From an uncultured Eubacteriales bacterium (GTDB taxonomy: Bacteria; Bacillota; Clostridia; Oscillospirales; Oscillospiraceae), in contig UQWI01000009.1 of the NCBI GenBank assembly GCA_900544765.1, positions 1 through 64,000 of the forward strand: DNA of 64,000 bases. The letters run 5' to 3'. Shown here in pieces: positions 42,248 through 51,075 of the stretch. A model generated the notes under the pieces. The model was not told the DNA's origin. It saw only the letters and a list, made by a program, of their open reading frames with translations, and did no database searches. The translations under genes were made by a program, and so were the position numbers. Every line of letters begins with the position of its first letter. Position 1 is the stretch's first letter.

Positions 42248-42286
42248 CAAAAAACCGGGGGCGGCCGTTTTATCAGCCGTCCCCGG
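42248..42286 (-). terminator. Terminator after the flavodoxin-ferredoxin gene
   Basis: CCGGGGGCGGC pairs with GCCGTCCCCGG (one G-T); on the minus strand TTTTTT follows. Confidence 0.8.
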
Positions 42287-42295
42287 GCGCCGAAT

Positions 42296-43057
42296 TCAAA
42301 TAAAGGTCTCCGGGGCCTTGCGCGCGGCGCAGGCCTTCTTGAGCTTTGTGCGCGTCGCGGCCAGCATGACGGGGTTCAGGCTGCGGGCGTAGTTGGGACA
42401 TGTGAAAACGCAGTGCATGCAGGTGATGCACTTGGCGTTGTCCGTCTTGTACGGCTCGTCGGACGGGATTGCGCCCACGGGGCACTCCCGCGCGCACTTT
42501 CCGCACTTTATGCAGCGCTGGCGGTTTGCGCCCGGGTGCATCGGTACGCCGCCGTACTTCTTATAGGGACGGCTGCCGGGTATGGACGGCTCAGACATGT
42601 CCCCGGCCTCCAGCTTTGCCCGGACTTTTGCGCCGAATTCTGCCATCGCGGCCCTGTCTGCCTCGTCAGGCCTGCCCGCCGCTATCTCCGTCACAATCGA
42701 GTGTCGCGCTATGAATGCGCCCGCCGCGACGACCTTGAAGCCACGCGCCTTCACCGCGTCGGCCAGCTCCAGGAGCGCGTCGTCGTAATCGCGGTTGCCG
42801 TACACAGCCAGCACCACGGCGGGCGTATCCTCGCCCTTGACGGACGCAAGGAAACCGGCAAACGCGTCGGGAATGCGCCCGCCGAACACAGGCGCGGCGA
42901 ACACCGCGGCGTCGGACGCAGCCAGAGAGAGGCTCTCTGCGCGGGACGTGAAGTCGTGCTCCTCGCACTCGCCGATGGCCGAGGCCACGGCAGCGGCGCA
43001 CAGCTTCGTGGTGCCGCCGGGCGAAAAATACACTGCGTGGACCTTGTTTATATTCAT
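42296..43057 (-). CDS. EFR1-type flavodoxin-ferredoxin fusion
   Basis: 253 residues. N-terminal flavodoxin-like domain (about 1-165) with FMN loop YFSPGGTTKLCAAAVA near 8. The C-terminal ferredoxin domain has two [4Fe-4S] motifs, CIKCGKCARECP near 192 and CITCMHCVFTCP near 217. It is a cytoplasmic electron carrier; partners unknown. ATG 43057 follows TGGAGGGC. It stands alone and is divergent from the Dlt-like operon. Confidence 0.9.
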   Translation of the reverse strand: MNINKVHAVYFSPGGTTKLCAAAVASAIGECEEHDFTSRAESLSLAASDAAVFAAPVFGGRIPDAFAGFLASVKGEDTPAVVLAVYGNRDYDDALLELADAVKARGFKVVAAGAFIARHSIVTEIAAGRPDEADRAAMAEFGAKVRAKLEAGDMSEPSIPGSRPYKKYGGVPMHPGANRQRCIKCGKCARECPVGAIPSDEPYKTDNAKCITCMHCVFTCPNYARSLNPVMLAATRTKLKKACAARKAPETFI

Positions 43058-43123
43058 GAACAGCCCTCCAGTCAATAATACCTGGCAACATTTTATCACT
43101 CCGCTTCGTCATATACAAGCGCG

Positions 43124-43152
43124 TTGCAAAGGCCGCGCGCATGTGTTAGAAT
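43124..43152 (+). promoter_or_regulatory. Promoter of the Dlt-like operon
   Basis: TTGCAA (43124-43129), 17-bp spacer, TAGAAT (43147-43152), 32 bases before the lipoprotein start codon. Confidence 0.65.
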
Positions 43153-43183
43153 AATATGTATTTTTGTACCACAGGAGGTGCCT

Positions 43184-46174
43184 ATGAAACGGTTCGCCGC
43201 CCTCGCGCTAATCTGCGCGTTCATCATAAGCACGCTCGCCGGCTGCGGCGTGAGCGTGCATCAGAACGACCTGCCCGAAGCCGAACTCAGCGGTGGAGAC
43301 TACGGCTTGAGCGTCGCCGTGCTGTACAACGGCGAGGCCAACAACGGCGTCTGGCAGGACACGCTCTCCCGCTTTGAGCAGCCGCTGATGCTCGGCCTTT
43401 CCGCCGAGGCGGTGGACGTCACCGGCGAGTACGACCTCTCCGGCTACGACATACTCTACCCGGACATGAGCATCACGACCGCCGCAAACGCCTCCTCCCT
43501 GCGCGACGAGATAGTCGCCTTTGCCAACGGCGGCGGCGCCGTCTACTGCACCAACGGCTTCTACGACTTCTTCCCGGCCGAGTTCTTCGGCGCTGAGAGC
43601 TTCTCCGAGGTACCCGACTACCCCTATCACATGGAGTACCCCGATGTCAGCGCGGACTTGCAGGACATACAGGACATAACCCGCGACTTCTACACGCTCT
43701 ACGAGGCCTACGCCGAGTTCCCGGAGCTTGAACAGCTTGAGCGCGGCGTCGGCATGGTGCCGGACACCGCCGTGACCATCGCCTCTAAAAACGGCCTCGC
43801 GCTGAGCGCCGTGAACCGCTACGGCGAGGGCTGGGTGTTCTTCTGCTCGGGCCTTCTGCCCAACCCCTACTACACCCTCGGCACTTCGCTGACGAACCGC
43901 ACCGACAACCAGCGCATGCTCTCCGACACGGCGCTCTCCGCGGCGCGCATCCTTGAGAACTCCTTCGCCTCCTTTGTGAGCAAGCGCACGGTGGGCTACA
44001 GCGTCTGGCGCGTTTTCGGCAGCCATGGCAACCCCGCCATGACCTGGGAGCTGCACTTTGAAGAGCTCACCGGCTTTGAAAACGGCTCCGGCGTGGCCTT
44101 CGCCGAAATGCTGCGCGACTATCTGCAAATACCCAGCTATACGCTCATCCGCAACAGTTACACCTGGTTCCTGCGCGCCGAGACGGTGACCAGCCTGCTC
44201 GGCCAGAGCGCGGACGCCATGAGCTTCGTTATGGACCTGAACGAGAGCGCCTATTCCTCAGGCACACACGCGGCCGCCGGAGACGAGTGGCTCACGCTCT
44301 TTGAAATAGAGGACGGCGGCAGCTACTTCGTCGACGACACCAAGTTTGACCAGCGCGCCTACCCGGAAATTACCGACCTTGACGGCGACGGCATCCTCGA
44401 TATCGTCGCGGGCTCGTCCGACGGCGGCATCTACTTCTTCCGCGGCCTCGGCTACGACGGACGCATCAAGACCGAAGAGGCCGTGAAAGTTGCCTCCGTC
44501 GACGTCGACTCCACCACGCTTGGCTACAGCGCCCCCGCCGTCTGCGACATCGACGGCGACGGCGTATCCGACATACTCTGCGGCACGGCCAACGGGAACA
44601 TCTACCTGCTGCGCGGCGAAGGGGACCTGGAGTTTTCAGCGCCCGAGCTCTACCTCGAGACCGGCCTTGAGGGCCAGGCTCTGCCCGATGTGGGCGACCT
44701 CAACGGCGACGGCGCCGACGACCTCGTTGTCGGTTCCAACGCCCGGCACCTGCTGGTCTACTACGGCGGCGCAAACGGCTTCGGCAGCGCGCAGGAAATA
44801 ACCGTCAGCGGCGTTGAGGGCAGCTGGGTCGCGCCCTGCGTCGTGGATTTGGACGGCGACGGATTAAACGACCTCGCGCTCGGCACCTTTGACGGCTACA
44901 TCGCCCGGCTCATCAACAACGGCTCCGGCTTCGACGCCGCGGGCTACATCGAGCTCGACGAAATGAACTACAAGGGCAACTATAACGCCAAGTTCGGCAA
45001 CAACTGCGTGCCGCGCTTCGCCGACGTGGACGGCGACGGCATCACCGACCTCGTCTGCGGCAGCCTCGAGTACGGCATGAACTACCCCATAGACAGCGAG
45101 TACTTCCCCTACCGCGAGGAGCTGCAGGCCCAGCTCGACTATTTCAAGGAAAACGGCTACTACGTCGGCGTCCACTTCTACACCAATGACTCCGCCTCGC
45201 CCGAGCGCGAGGCCTGGGAGCTCGAGCACCATCTGGACGCCATGCACAGCTACGGCCTGGACACCACGGACATAGGCGCGAACCAGCACACCTGGTACAC
45301 CAGCGGTTTGAGCCCGGTACAGAGCTTTATGAGCCTTTGGGAAAACGGCATCCTCTTCAACACCGGCTTCGCCGCGCCTAACGACCCGAACCCTTATCCG
45401 CAGACCGCGGCGCGCAACGTCATAAGCCTGCCCTTCTACCTCACGGACGGGAACGGCGAGCGGACCATACTGCTGCAAAACTGCTCCACCCTGCCCTACT
45501 CCTCCACGGACTGGACGGATATCTCCGCGCGCTGGGATATGCCGGTCGCGGTATACTACCACTGCGACTTCACCGTCGGCCAGGAGGAGGACACCCGTAC
45601 CGCCATCGAAAACGTCGAGGCCTTCCGCCAGAAGCACAGCTACAGCTTCGTCATGGAAAACCAGCTCATGTACGCCACCGCCGCAGCCTACAACATGACC
45701 CTGGACGTGACCGGAGGCGTAGGTGAGGACGGCGTCAGCCTCACCCTCACCGCCGGTGCCGAAAACAACCTCGCCGCGCTCTACGACGGGGACTATCAGA
45801 CAAGCACCGGCGTGCGCGTCTCGCTGGGCGAGGCCCTCGCGGACGAGGACATAGCTGTCGACGCCGACATCTGGCGCCGTGACGGGGACGACATATACCT
45901 CTCGCTCAACCGCAGCGTCAGCCTCACCAGCGGCGAGCAGGGCGAGGGCGCGCACATCACCCGTGCCAACCTGCCCGCCATGATTTCCACCACCGACACC
46001 TCCGCCACCGTGAAGTTCACTGAGAGCGGCATGATGGAAGTCGCCGTCGAGGGCGAGGCCTACACCACCACCGACGGCTGGGCCATATCCGAGAGCGGCG
46101 CGGGCGAGACGGTATTCACCTGCTATGACACCACGCCGAGAACTATCAACATCACCTTCGGGGAGGAAGCATAA
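43184..46174 (+). CDS. Large FG-GAP-repeat lipoprotein leading the Dlt-like operon
   Basis: 996 residues. Lipobox LAGC (Cys21). Residues about 35-200 look like a glutamine-amidotransferase-type Rossmann domain (YDILYPDMSITT, GGGAVYCTNGFYD). About 395-630 hold five FG-GAP/VCBS repeats with Ca-binding signatures DLDGDGILDIVAG, DIDGDGVSDILCG, DLNGDGADDLVVG, DLDGDGLNDLALG and DVDGDGITDLVCG, probably a beta-propeller. About 650-860 (YVGVHFYTNDSASPE, LDAMHSYGLDTTDIGANQHTW) recall a polysaccharide-deacetylase-like barrel, and a beta domain ends the protein. Its stop precedes dltA by one base pair of context (TAAATG), so it is a core member. Likely binds or trims a surface glycopolymer. Confidence 0.82.
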   Translation: MKRFAALALICAFIISTLAGCGVSVHQNDLPEAELSGGDYGLSVAVLYNGEANNGVWQDTLSRFEQPLMLGLSAEAVDVTGEYDLSGYDILYPDMSITTAANASSLRDEIVAFANGGGAVYCTNGFYDFFPAEFFGAESFSEVPDYPYHMEYPDVSADLQDIQDITRDFYTLYEAYAEFPELEQLERGVGMVPDTAVTIASKNGLALSAVNRYGEGWVFFCSGLLPNPYYTLGTSLTNRTDNQRMLSDTALSAARILENSFASFVSKRTVGYSVWRVFGSHGNPAMTWELHFEELTGFENGSGVAFAEMLRDYLQIPSYTLIRNSYTWFLRAETVTSLLGQSADAMSFVMDLNESAYSSGTHAAAGDEWLTLFEIEDGGSYFVDDTKFDQRAYPEITDLDGDGILDIVAGSSDGGIYFFRGLGYDGRIKTEEAVKVASVDVDSTTLGYSAPAVCDIDGDGVSDILCGTANGNIYLLRGEGDLEFSAPELYLETGLEGQALPDVGDLNGDGADDLVVGSNARHLLVYYGGANGFGSAQEITVSGVEGSWVAPCVVDLDGDGLNDLALGTFDGYIARLINNGSGFDAAGYIELDEMNYKGNYNAKFGNNCVPRFADVDGDGITDLVCGSLEYGMNYPIDSEYFPYREELQAQLDYFKENGYYVGVHFYTNDSASPEREAWELEHHLDAMHSYGLDTTDIGANQHTWYTSGLSPVQSFMSLWENGILFNTGFAAPNDPNPYPQTAARNVISLPFYLTDGNGERTILLQNCSTLPYSSTDWTDISARWDMPVAVYYHCDFTVGQEEDTRTAIENVEAFRQKHSYSFVMENQLMYATAAAYNMTLDVTGGVGEDGVSLTLTAGAENNLAALYDGDYQTSTGVRVSLGEALADEDIAVDADIWRRDGDDIYLSLNRSVSLTSGEQGEGAHITRANLPAMISTTDTSATVKFTESGMMEVAVEGEAYTTTDGWAISESGAGETVFTCYDTTPRTINITFGEEA

Positions 46175-47686
46175 ATGAACTCTGCCGTATGCCTGCTGGA
46201 GCGCTCCTTCGGGCTGTATCCGAACAACACGGCCGTCAGCGACGCCGCCGTGAGCTACACCTACGCCGAGCTGCGGGAGCGCGCCCGCCGCGCCGCCAGT
46301 TCGCTGATAGGCGAGCTCAGCTCGCGCGCGCCGGTGATGGTCTACCTGCCCAAGAGCGCGGACATGGTCGCGGGCTTCTGTGCCGCGATGTATTCCGGCC
46401 GCCCCTATGTCCCCACGGACGCCGCCGCACCGCGCGGCAGGCTGGAGAAGATAATCGCCAACCTCGCGCCCTCGGCAATTATCACGAACGCGGACCTGGC
46501 CAAGAACCTCGAGGGCATACCGGGCGAGCACAAAGTCTTTACTCTCGACGCCCTGGCCGCTCATGAGGCCGACGGCGCGGCTATCAGCTCTGCGCTGAAA
46601 ACCGTCACGGATTCCGACCCCATATATATAATGTACACCTCCGGCTCCACCGGCACCCCCAAGGGTGTGACCATACCTCACCGCGGCGTGCTGCTCTTCG
46701 CACGCTGGGCGGAACGCACCTTCGGCTGGACTAGCGAGACGGTAATTGCAAACCAGGCCCCGCTCTACTTCGACGTGTCCGTCATGGACGTCTACGGCGC
46801 GATGCGCTGCGGCGGGCATCTGATATTGACGCCCGAGGCCCTGTTCCATTTCCCCAACAAGCTGCCCGAGTTCCTGCATGACAACGCCGTCACGCACATA
46901 TACTGGGTGCCGACCGTCATGATAAACATCGCAAACTCCGGCGCGCTCGAAGGTGCGGAGCTGCCCGCGCTGAGGACTATCGCCTTCGCCGGCGAGGTCA
47001 TGCCGAACAAGCAGCTCAACGTCTGGCGAAAGGCCCTGCCCGGCCGCGTGTTTGCAAACCTCTACGGCCCCACCGAGACGGACGTCTGCACCGCCTACGT
47101 CGTAGACCGCGAGTTTGCCGACACCGACCCGCTGCCCATCGGCTCCCCCCTGCCCGACATGCACGTCCTGCTGCTCGGCGAGGACGGAAGGCCCGTCAAA
47201 TACGGCGAAACCGGCGAGATATGCGTCTCCGGCAGCGGCATACTGCTCGGCTACTGGAACGACGCCGAAAAGACGGAGAACGCGGTCGTCTCCGACCCGG
47301 GCAACCGCGCCTATCCCACCCGCTACTACCGCACGGGCGACCTAGGCTGGTGGAACGAACGCGGAGAACTCATGTACTCCGGCCGCCGCGACGGCCAGAT
47401 AAAGCTGCGCGGCAACCGCATCGAGCTCGGCGAAATTGAGGCCGCGGCGCGTATGCTCCCCGGCGCGGAGAACGTCTGCGCCGTTTTCGACAAGCCCCGT
47501 CAGGAGATAGTCCTCTTCGTCGAGGCGGCGGAAGAGCTGACCATGCGCACCGTCAGAAAAGAGCTGCGCGGCGCCATCCCGGCCTACATGATGCCCGCCC
47601 GCGTCGTGACAATGGCTCAGCTGCCGCACAACGCCAACGACAAGATAGACCGTGTGTACCTGGCCAAGTGGCTGGAGGAGAACTGA
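46175..47686 (+). CDS. dltA: DltA-like amino-acid (D-alanine) adenylating ligase
   Basis: 503-residue AMP-forming ligase that would load D-alanine, or another small acid, onto the carrier protein. Motifs: A3 YTSGSTGTPKGV near 152, A5 LYGPTETDVC near 296, A7 YYRTGDLGWW near 383, A8 GRRDGQIKLRGNRIELGEIE near 400, and the catalytic Lys in NDKIDRVYL near 489. Length and the HTHI-like AVTHIYWVPT block match DltA. Context (carrier, MBOAT, DltD-like, DltX-like) makes DltA the best call; substrate choice is inferred. Confidence 0.85.
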   Translation: MNSAVCLLERSFGLYPNNTAVSDAAVSYTYAELRERARRAASSLIGELSSRAPVMVYLPKSADMVAGFCAAMYSGRPYVPTDAAAPRGRLEKIIANLAPSAIITNADLAKNLEGIPGEHKVFTLDALAAHEADGAAISSALKTVTDSDPIYIMYTSGSTGTPKGVTIPHRGVLLFARWAERTFGWTSETVIANQAPLYFDVSVMDVYGAMRCGGHLILTPEALFHFPNKLPEFLHDNAVTHIYWVPTVMINIANSGALEGAELPALRTIAFAGEVMPNKQLNVWRKALPGRVFANLYGPTETDVCTAYVVDREFADTDPLPIGSPLPDMHVLLLGEDGRPVKYGETGEICVSGSGILLGYWNDAEKTENAVVSDPGNRAYPTRYYRTGDLGWWNERGELMYSGRRDGQIKLRGNRIELGEIEAAARMLPGAENVCAVFDKPRQEIVLFVEAAEELTMRTVRKELRGAIPAYMMPARVVTMAQLPHNANDKIDRVYLAKWLEEN

Positions 47687-47695
47687 ACACCAGCC

Positions 47696-47745
47696 TCGGG
47701 CGCTTTCTTGGCCGACGCCGAAGGAAGCGCCCTATGTATGCGCGG
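47696..47745 (+). terminator. Possible attenuator between dltA and dltC
   Basis: GGGCGCTTTC and GGAAGCGCCC can pair (one G-T) around a 16-base loop; a TTTTTTC run follows some bases later. Together with the promoter at 47782-47790 it could let dltCBDX be expressed separately. Confidence 0.45.
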
Positions 47746-47781
47746 AGCTTTTAGTTTTTTCTCGCATATTGAACGGCTCTG

Positions 47782-47790
47782 TGATATAAT
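47782..47790 (+). promoter_or_regulatory. Internal extended -10 promoter before dltC
   Basis: TGATATAAT is an ideal extended -10; there is no good -35 at 17 bp. It lies 53 bases before the carrier gene. Confidence 0.5.
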
Positions 47791-47842
47791 GTCTCCGCGC
47801 GGCCTGCCGCGCCTGAAAAAGACAACACCGGAGGAAGATAAA

Positions 47843-48094
47843 ATGGACGAGATAATCGCCAGGCTGGACGAATTTATACGCGAGCGCTGCGACGTCGGCG
47901 ACGACCCCGACTACGGCCTCGACGTCAACCTCTTCGACACCGGCTTCATGGACTCCATGGGCGCGGTTGAGACCATCATGTTCGCCGAGGAGGCCTTTGG
48001 CGTAGAGATATCGCAGAAGGATATCACCCTCTACCCCATGAATACGGTCAACGAGATAGCCGAAGTCATCGGGCACAAGAAGGGGCTCTGCTGA
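47843..48094 (+). CDS. dltC: DltC-like acyl carrier protein
   Basis: 83 residues, strongly acidic. The phosphopantetheine site is the Ser in GFMDSMGAVETI near 38. NLFDTG before it and FGVEISQKDI after it match DltC and ACP helices. GGAGGAAG precedes ATG 47843. It presents the activated acyl group to the MBOAT protein. Confidence 0.88.
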   Translation: MDEIIARLDEFIRERCDVGDDPDYGLDVNLFDTGFMDSMGAVETIMFAEEAFGVEISQKDITLYPMNTVNEIAEVIGHKKGLC

Positions 48095-48097
48095 GGG

Positions 48098-49243
48098 ATG
48101 TGGTTCCTTGAAGTCGACATAGCCGTGCGCTTCCTGGCAGCGACGCTGCTGTGGGCGCTCGGCTCGTTTATCGCGCGCAAATACTGGTCGCAGGCGAAGT
48201 TCGACAAGTTCCTCGTCATCCTCGACCTCGCGCTCATCGCCTACGTCAGCGAGTGGCTGGCCGTGTTTTACCTCGGTTACACTCTCTTGACCTGGCTGAT
48301 AGTCAACGCGGTGGACAGGTTCAAGCGCGCGAAGAGCTTTTTCTTCGTGCTCTGCTGCCTCGTCTGCGCCATACCGTTTTTCTATATACGCATGCGCGAC
48401 CTCATGCCCGAGCTGCCTCTGGCCTTCGCGCTGACGGGCCTGGCCTACAACATGCTCAAGGCCGTGGACGCGGTGTACTTTGTCCACTACACGGGTGAGC
48501 GTGTGCCGCTCATCACCTACGCCAACTACATGCTGTTCTTCCCGGTCATCACTGCCGGGCCGATACTGCGTTACCGCGACTTCTCCGCAAGCCTCAACAA
48601 GCCGATGCCCATCACCGGCGAGAGCCTGACGAAGAACTTCAAGCGGCTCATCCTCGGCTACTTCAAGAAGGTAGTGGTCATGGCGCTCGTCACCGAGCTT
48701 CTGACCAAGCTCGCCATAGCCAGCCCGCACATCTGGTGGTCCGTGGCGGCCTGCCTCGTGAGCTACTTCCTCTTCTGGCTGGATATGAGCGGCTACGCGG
48801 ACATCGCCATAGCCCTCGGCGGCTTTATGGGCCTGAAGGTGCCCGAAAACTTTAAAAAGCCGCTCAAGGCCGCGAGCATGACGCAGTTCTGGCGCAACTG
48901 GCACGTCTCCCTCACCGACTGGATACGCGAGCACATCTTCGTCGTGCTCAACGGCAAGCGCCTCACGAAGTACCAGGGCGCCATGATAGGCTTCGGCACC
49001 ATGGTCGTCATGGGCCTGTGGCACGGCTTCACGGCGCACTTCGTCATCGAGGGCCTCTTCAACGGCGTCATTCTCGCCGTCGAAAACCTTTGCGGCATCA
49101 CGACGGTCTCGCGCAAGGCGAAGAAGCCCTACCTCTTCTTCCGCCGCGCCGTGGTGGCTATGCTCTTCTCCGTCACCACCATCTTCTACACCCTGGACGC
49201 CACGCAGCTTGCAAACATCCTGCGCGGCTTCGTGACGCTGTAA
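48098..49243 (+). CDS. dltB: DltB-like MBOAT O-acyltransferase
   Basis: 381 residues, about ten membrane helices. MBOAT signatures: FFPVITAGPILRYRDF near 146-161, FWRNWHVSLTDWIREHIFV near 266-284, and the catalytic His in MGLWHGFTAHF near 307. It is expected to pass the acyl group from DltC across the membrane. Begins four bases after the dltC stop. DltB rather than an alginate-type AlgI is favoured by the carrier and DltX-like genes alongside. Confidence 0.86.
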   Translation: MWFLEVDIAVRFLAATLLWALGSFIARKYWSQAKFDKFLVILDLALIAYVSEWLAVFYLGYTLLTWLIVNAVDRFKRAKSFFFVLCCLVCAIPFFYIRMRDLMPELPLAFALTGLAYNMLKAVDAVYFVHYTGERVPLITYANYMLFFPVITAGPILRYRDFSASLNKPMPITGESLTKNFKRLILGYFKKVVVMALVTELLTKLAIASPHIWWSVAACLVSYFLFWLDMSGYADIAIALGGFMGLKVPENFKKPLKAASMTQFWRNWHVSLTDWIREHIFVVLNGKRLTKYQGAMIGFGTMVVMGLWHGFTAHFVIEGLFNGVILAVENLCGITTVSRKAKKPYLFFRRAVVAMLFSVTTIFYTLDATQLANILRGFVTL

Positions 49244-49256
49244 GGGGGTGGGCGGA

Positions 49257-50144
49257 GTGAAATTTGTGAACTTCATGAAGAGGGGCGGCCTTATCGCCTG
49301 CGTGCTACTGCTGGCCTTCGTACTCGACTTCGCCCTCGCGCAGAGCTACTGGGTGCGCGACAGCGGCTATTTCTGGCTCGACGACTTCGAGCTCACGCAG
49401 CGCGAGCACCCCGAGGAGATCTGGGACAAGGTCATCTACGGCTCCAGTGAGCTGACCAGCGGCTACCGCGAGGACATAAGCGAGAGCGGCTACGTCAACA
49501 TGGGCATGGACTACGCCACTATCACCGACCTCGTAGAGATACTCGAGGGCGGGCACATAGAGATTGGCAGCGAGCTCGTCCTGGCCCTGAACTGGGGCGC
49601 GCTGAGCGACATAATGGACACCAACCCCACCTACGAGTGGCACCGCAAGTGGTACGAGCCCTATATCTACTTCCAGCGCGACCGCATAGCGGGGCTCATA
49701 ACCGACACCTTCAAGGCGCTCATACGCAACGGCGACTTCCGCACGAGGGGCTACCTGACGCAGACAAAGGCCTATTACTACGGACACATGAGCGTCCCCG
49801 AGCTCGAAGAGCGCGTGGTGAAGCTCCACGAGCTCTACCTCACCGGCGGTATCGCCGACTTCCGGCAGAACCTGGCGGCGCTCAATGAGGTGTTCGCCTT
49901 CTGCGAGGAAAACGGCATCCGCGTGCGCGCGCTCTGGCTGCCGGAGAACCCCGCCGTGGGCCTGGATCCCGTGGACGTCGAGGTGCGCGAGGCCGCGCGC
50001 GATGTCTGCGAGGCCGCGGGAGTTGAGTTTTACGACATGACGGACGCCCTCGCGGCGGACTGCTTCTACGACACGGGCCACATGGAGTACACCTACGGCG
50101 CCGTGGTGTTTACGGAGGTGCTTGACAAATGGCTGCTCTCGTGA
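49257..50144 (+). CDS. dltD: DltD-like extracytoplasmic acyltransferase
   Basis: 295 residues, shorter than typical DltD (about 400). One N-terminal helix (about 6-26), then an SGNH-like domain with VIYGSSELTSGY near 61-72, the DltD GSSEL block holding the catalytic Ser. A C-terminal DTGHMEYTYGA near 277 supplies Asp and His. The start is GTG 49257 (or 49248); AAGGGGG is upstream. It probably moves the acyl group to the final polymer. Compactness and divergence suggest a variant acceptor. Confidence 0.75.
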   Translation: MKFVNFMKRGGLIACVLLLAFVLDFALAQSYWVRDSGYFWLDDFELTQREHPEEIWDKVIYGSSELTSGYREDISESGYVNMGMDYATITDLVEILEGGHIEIGSELVLALNWGALSDIMDTNPTYEWHRKWYEPYIYFQRDRIAGLITDTFKALIRNGDFRTRGYLTQTKAYYYGHMSVPELEERVVKLHELYLTGGIADFRQNLAALNEVFAFCEENGIRVRALWLPENPAVGLDPVDVEVREAARDVCEAAGVEFYDMTDALAADCFYDTGHMEYTYGAVVFTEVLDKWLLS

Positions 50145-50275
50145 AGAAAATAAAGGCCTGGCTGAACGACTCCGCGCCCGGCCAGGTGATACAGGTCATC
50201 GCCTACGCCGTGATGCTGCTCCTGGTTCTGAGCTACTTCACCGGACACGGGGCCTTCATCTACGAGGCTTTTTGA
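50129..50275 (+). CDS. dltX: DltX-like microprotein
   Basis: 48 residues: a short basic amphipathic start (MAALVKKIKAWLNDS), one membrane helix (IQVIAYAVMLLLVLSYF near 20-36) and a C-terminus ending FIYEAF. DltX proteins are about 50 residues with one helix and a conserved terminal motif of the type FIYxxF that reaches the DltB active site. GGAGGTG precedes ATG 50129 with eight-base spacing; the gene overlaps the dltD-like gene by 16 bp. Unusually it is last rather than first in the operon. Confidence 0.8.
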   Translation: MAALVKKIKAWLNDSAPGQVIQVIAYAVMLLLVLSYFTGHGAFIYEAF

Positions 50276-50284
50276 AAACTTGAA

Positions 50285-50320
50285 AATCCCCGGCCGCTTC
50301 CGCGGCCGGGGATTCTTTTA
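50285..50320 (+). terminator. Terminator of the Dlt-like operon
   Basis: AATCCCCGGCCGC and GCGGCCGGGGATT with loop TTCC, then CTTTTA; 10 bases past the dltX stop. Also usable by the convergent SSB-like gene. Confidence 0.85.
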
Positions 50321-50935
50321 TATGCTGTATGCGGCCGCGCTCAGGCTGACGGTGGACACCTCGTAGGCGACCTTTTCCACCGGCTCTCCGTCTATGAGCT
50401 TTATGTAGGGGCGGCTCTGGATGCGTCCGGTGAGCGACAGGTGGTCGCCCGTGTGCATGTCCGCGGCCTCCCTCGCACGGCTGCCCCAACAGATGCAGGG
50501 CAGGTAGTCGCTCCTGCCGCAGCGGCGGTTCACCGCGAGCATAAGGTCGCAGATGCTGCGCCCCATGGGCGTCACACGCAGGTTCGGCTCCTTGCAGAGC
50601 GTACCGGAGAGCTCGACGGCATTTATGTCCTCGCCGTCCTCGAGTGCGAGCGCCTTGGCAAAGACGGTTATCACCAGCTTCGCGCCCTCGCCGCGCTTGT
50701 TGTTGAAGCTCCTGAGCTCGCCCGTCACCCTTATCTTGCCCGCCTCCATTATCTCGGCGCTCTCCAGCAGCGACTGCCGCGCAATGACATTTATCGTGTC
50801 CGCCGTGCCCGAGAGCCGGCGCGTCTCCACCGGGAAGATAAAGAAGCGCTCGCCCCGGCTCATGTGCGAAAACCGCGGGGCGTCCGCAAGTATACCGCGC
50901 AGCACGGCGTAATTCCTGACCATAGACTCGTCCAT
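50318..50935 (-). CDS. Tandem-OB single-stranded-DNA-binding-like protein
   Basis: 205 residues with two OB-fold-like halves. The second (about 108-200: INAVELSGTLCKEPNLRVTPMGRSICDLMLAVNRR, DYLPCICWGSRAREA, GDHLSLTGRIQSRPY) is a clear SSB domain. The first (GILADAPRFSHMSRGERFFIFPVETRR, INVIARQS, GKIRVTGELRSFNN) is a degenerate copy. No acidic SSB tail is present. Probably binds single-stranded DNA in the cytoplasm; not the main replication SSB. Confidence 0.82.
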   Translation of the reverse strand: MDESMVRNYAVLRGILADAPRFSHMSRGERFFIFPVETRRLSGTADTINVIARQSLLESAEIMEAGKIRVTGELRSFNNKRGEGAKLVITVFAKALALEDGEDINAVELSGTLCKEPNLRVTPMGRSICDLMLAVNRRCGRSDYLPCICWGSRAREAADMHTGDHLSLTGRIQSRPYIKLIDGEPVEKVAYEVSTVSLSAAAYSI

Positions 50936-51014
50936 TTGTATGCCTCCGTATCGCTGTAGTTTTGGGGCGGACGCGCCGCGCCCCGGCAGTGATACAGCTT
51001 ATTCTCCGCCGCGC

Positions 51015-51043
51015 TTGTATATTCCCGCGAGGTATAGTATAAT
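51015..51043 (+). promoter_or_regulatory. deoC promoter
   Basis: TTGTAT (51015-51020), 17-bp spacer, TATAAT (51038-51043); 33 bases before the start codon. Confidence 0.75.
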
Positions 51044-51075
51044 TAGGCATCAAACGAAAAAGGAGTTGCGCTTTT

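Noticed and set aside
44864..47164. 766-codon minus-strand frame opposite the FG-GAP lipoprotein and dltA
   Set aside because: Same shadow pattern; the plus strand carries clear motifs and a continuous operon.
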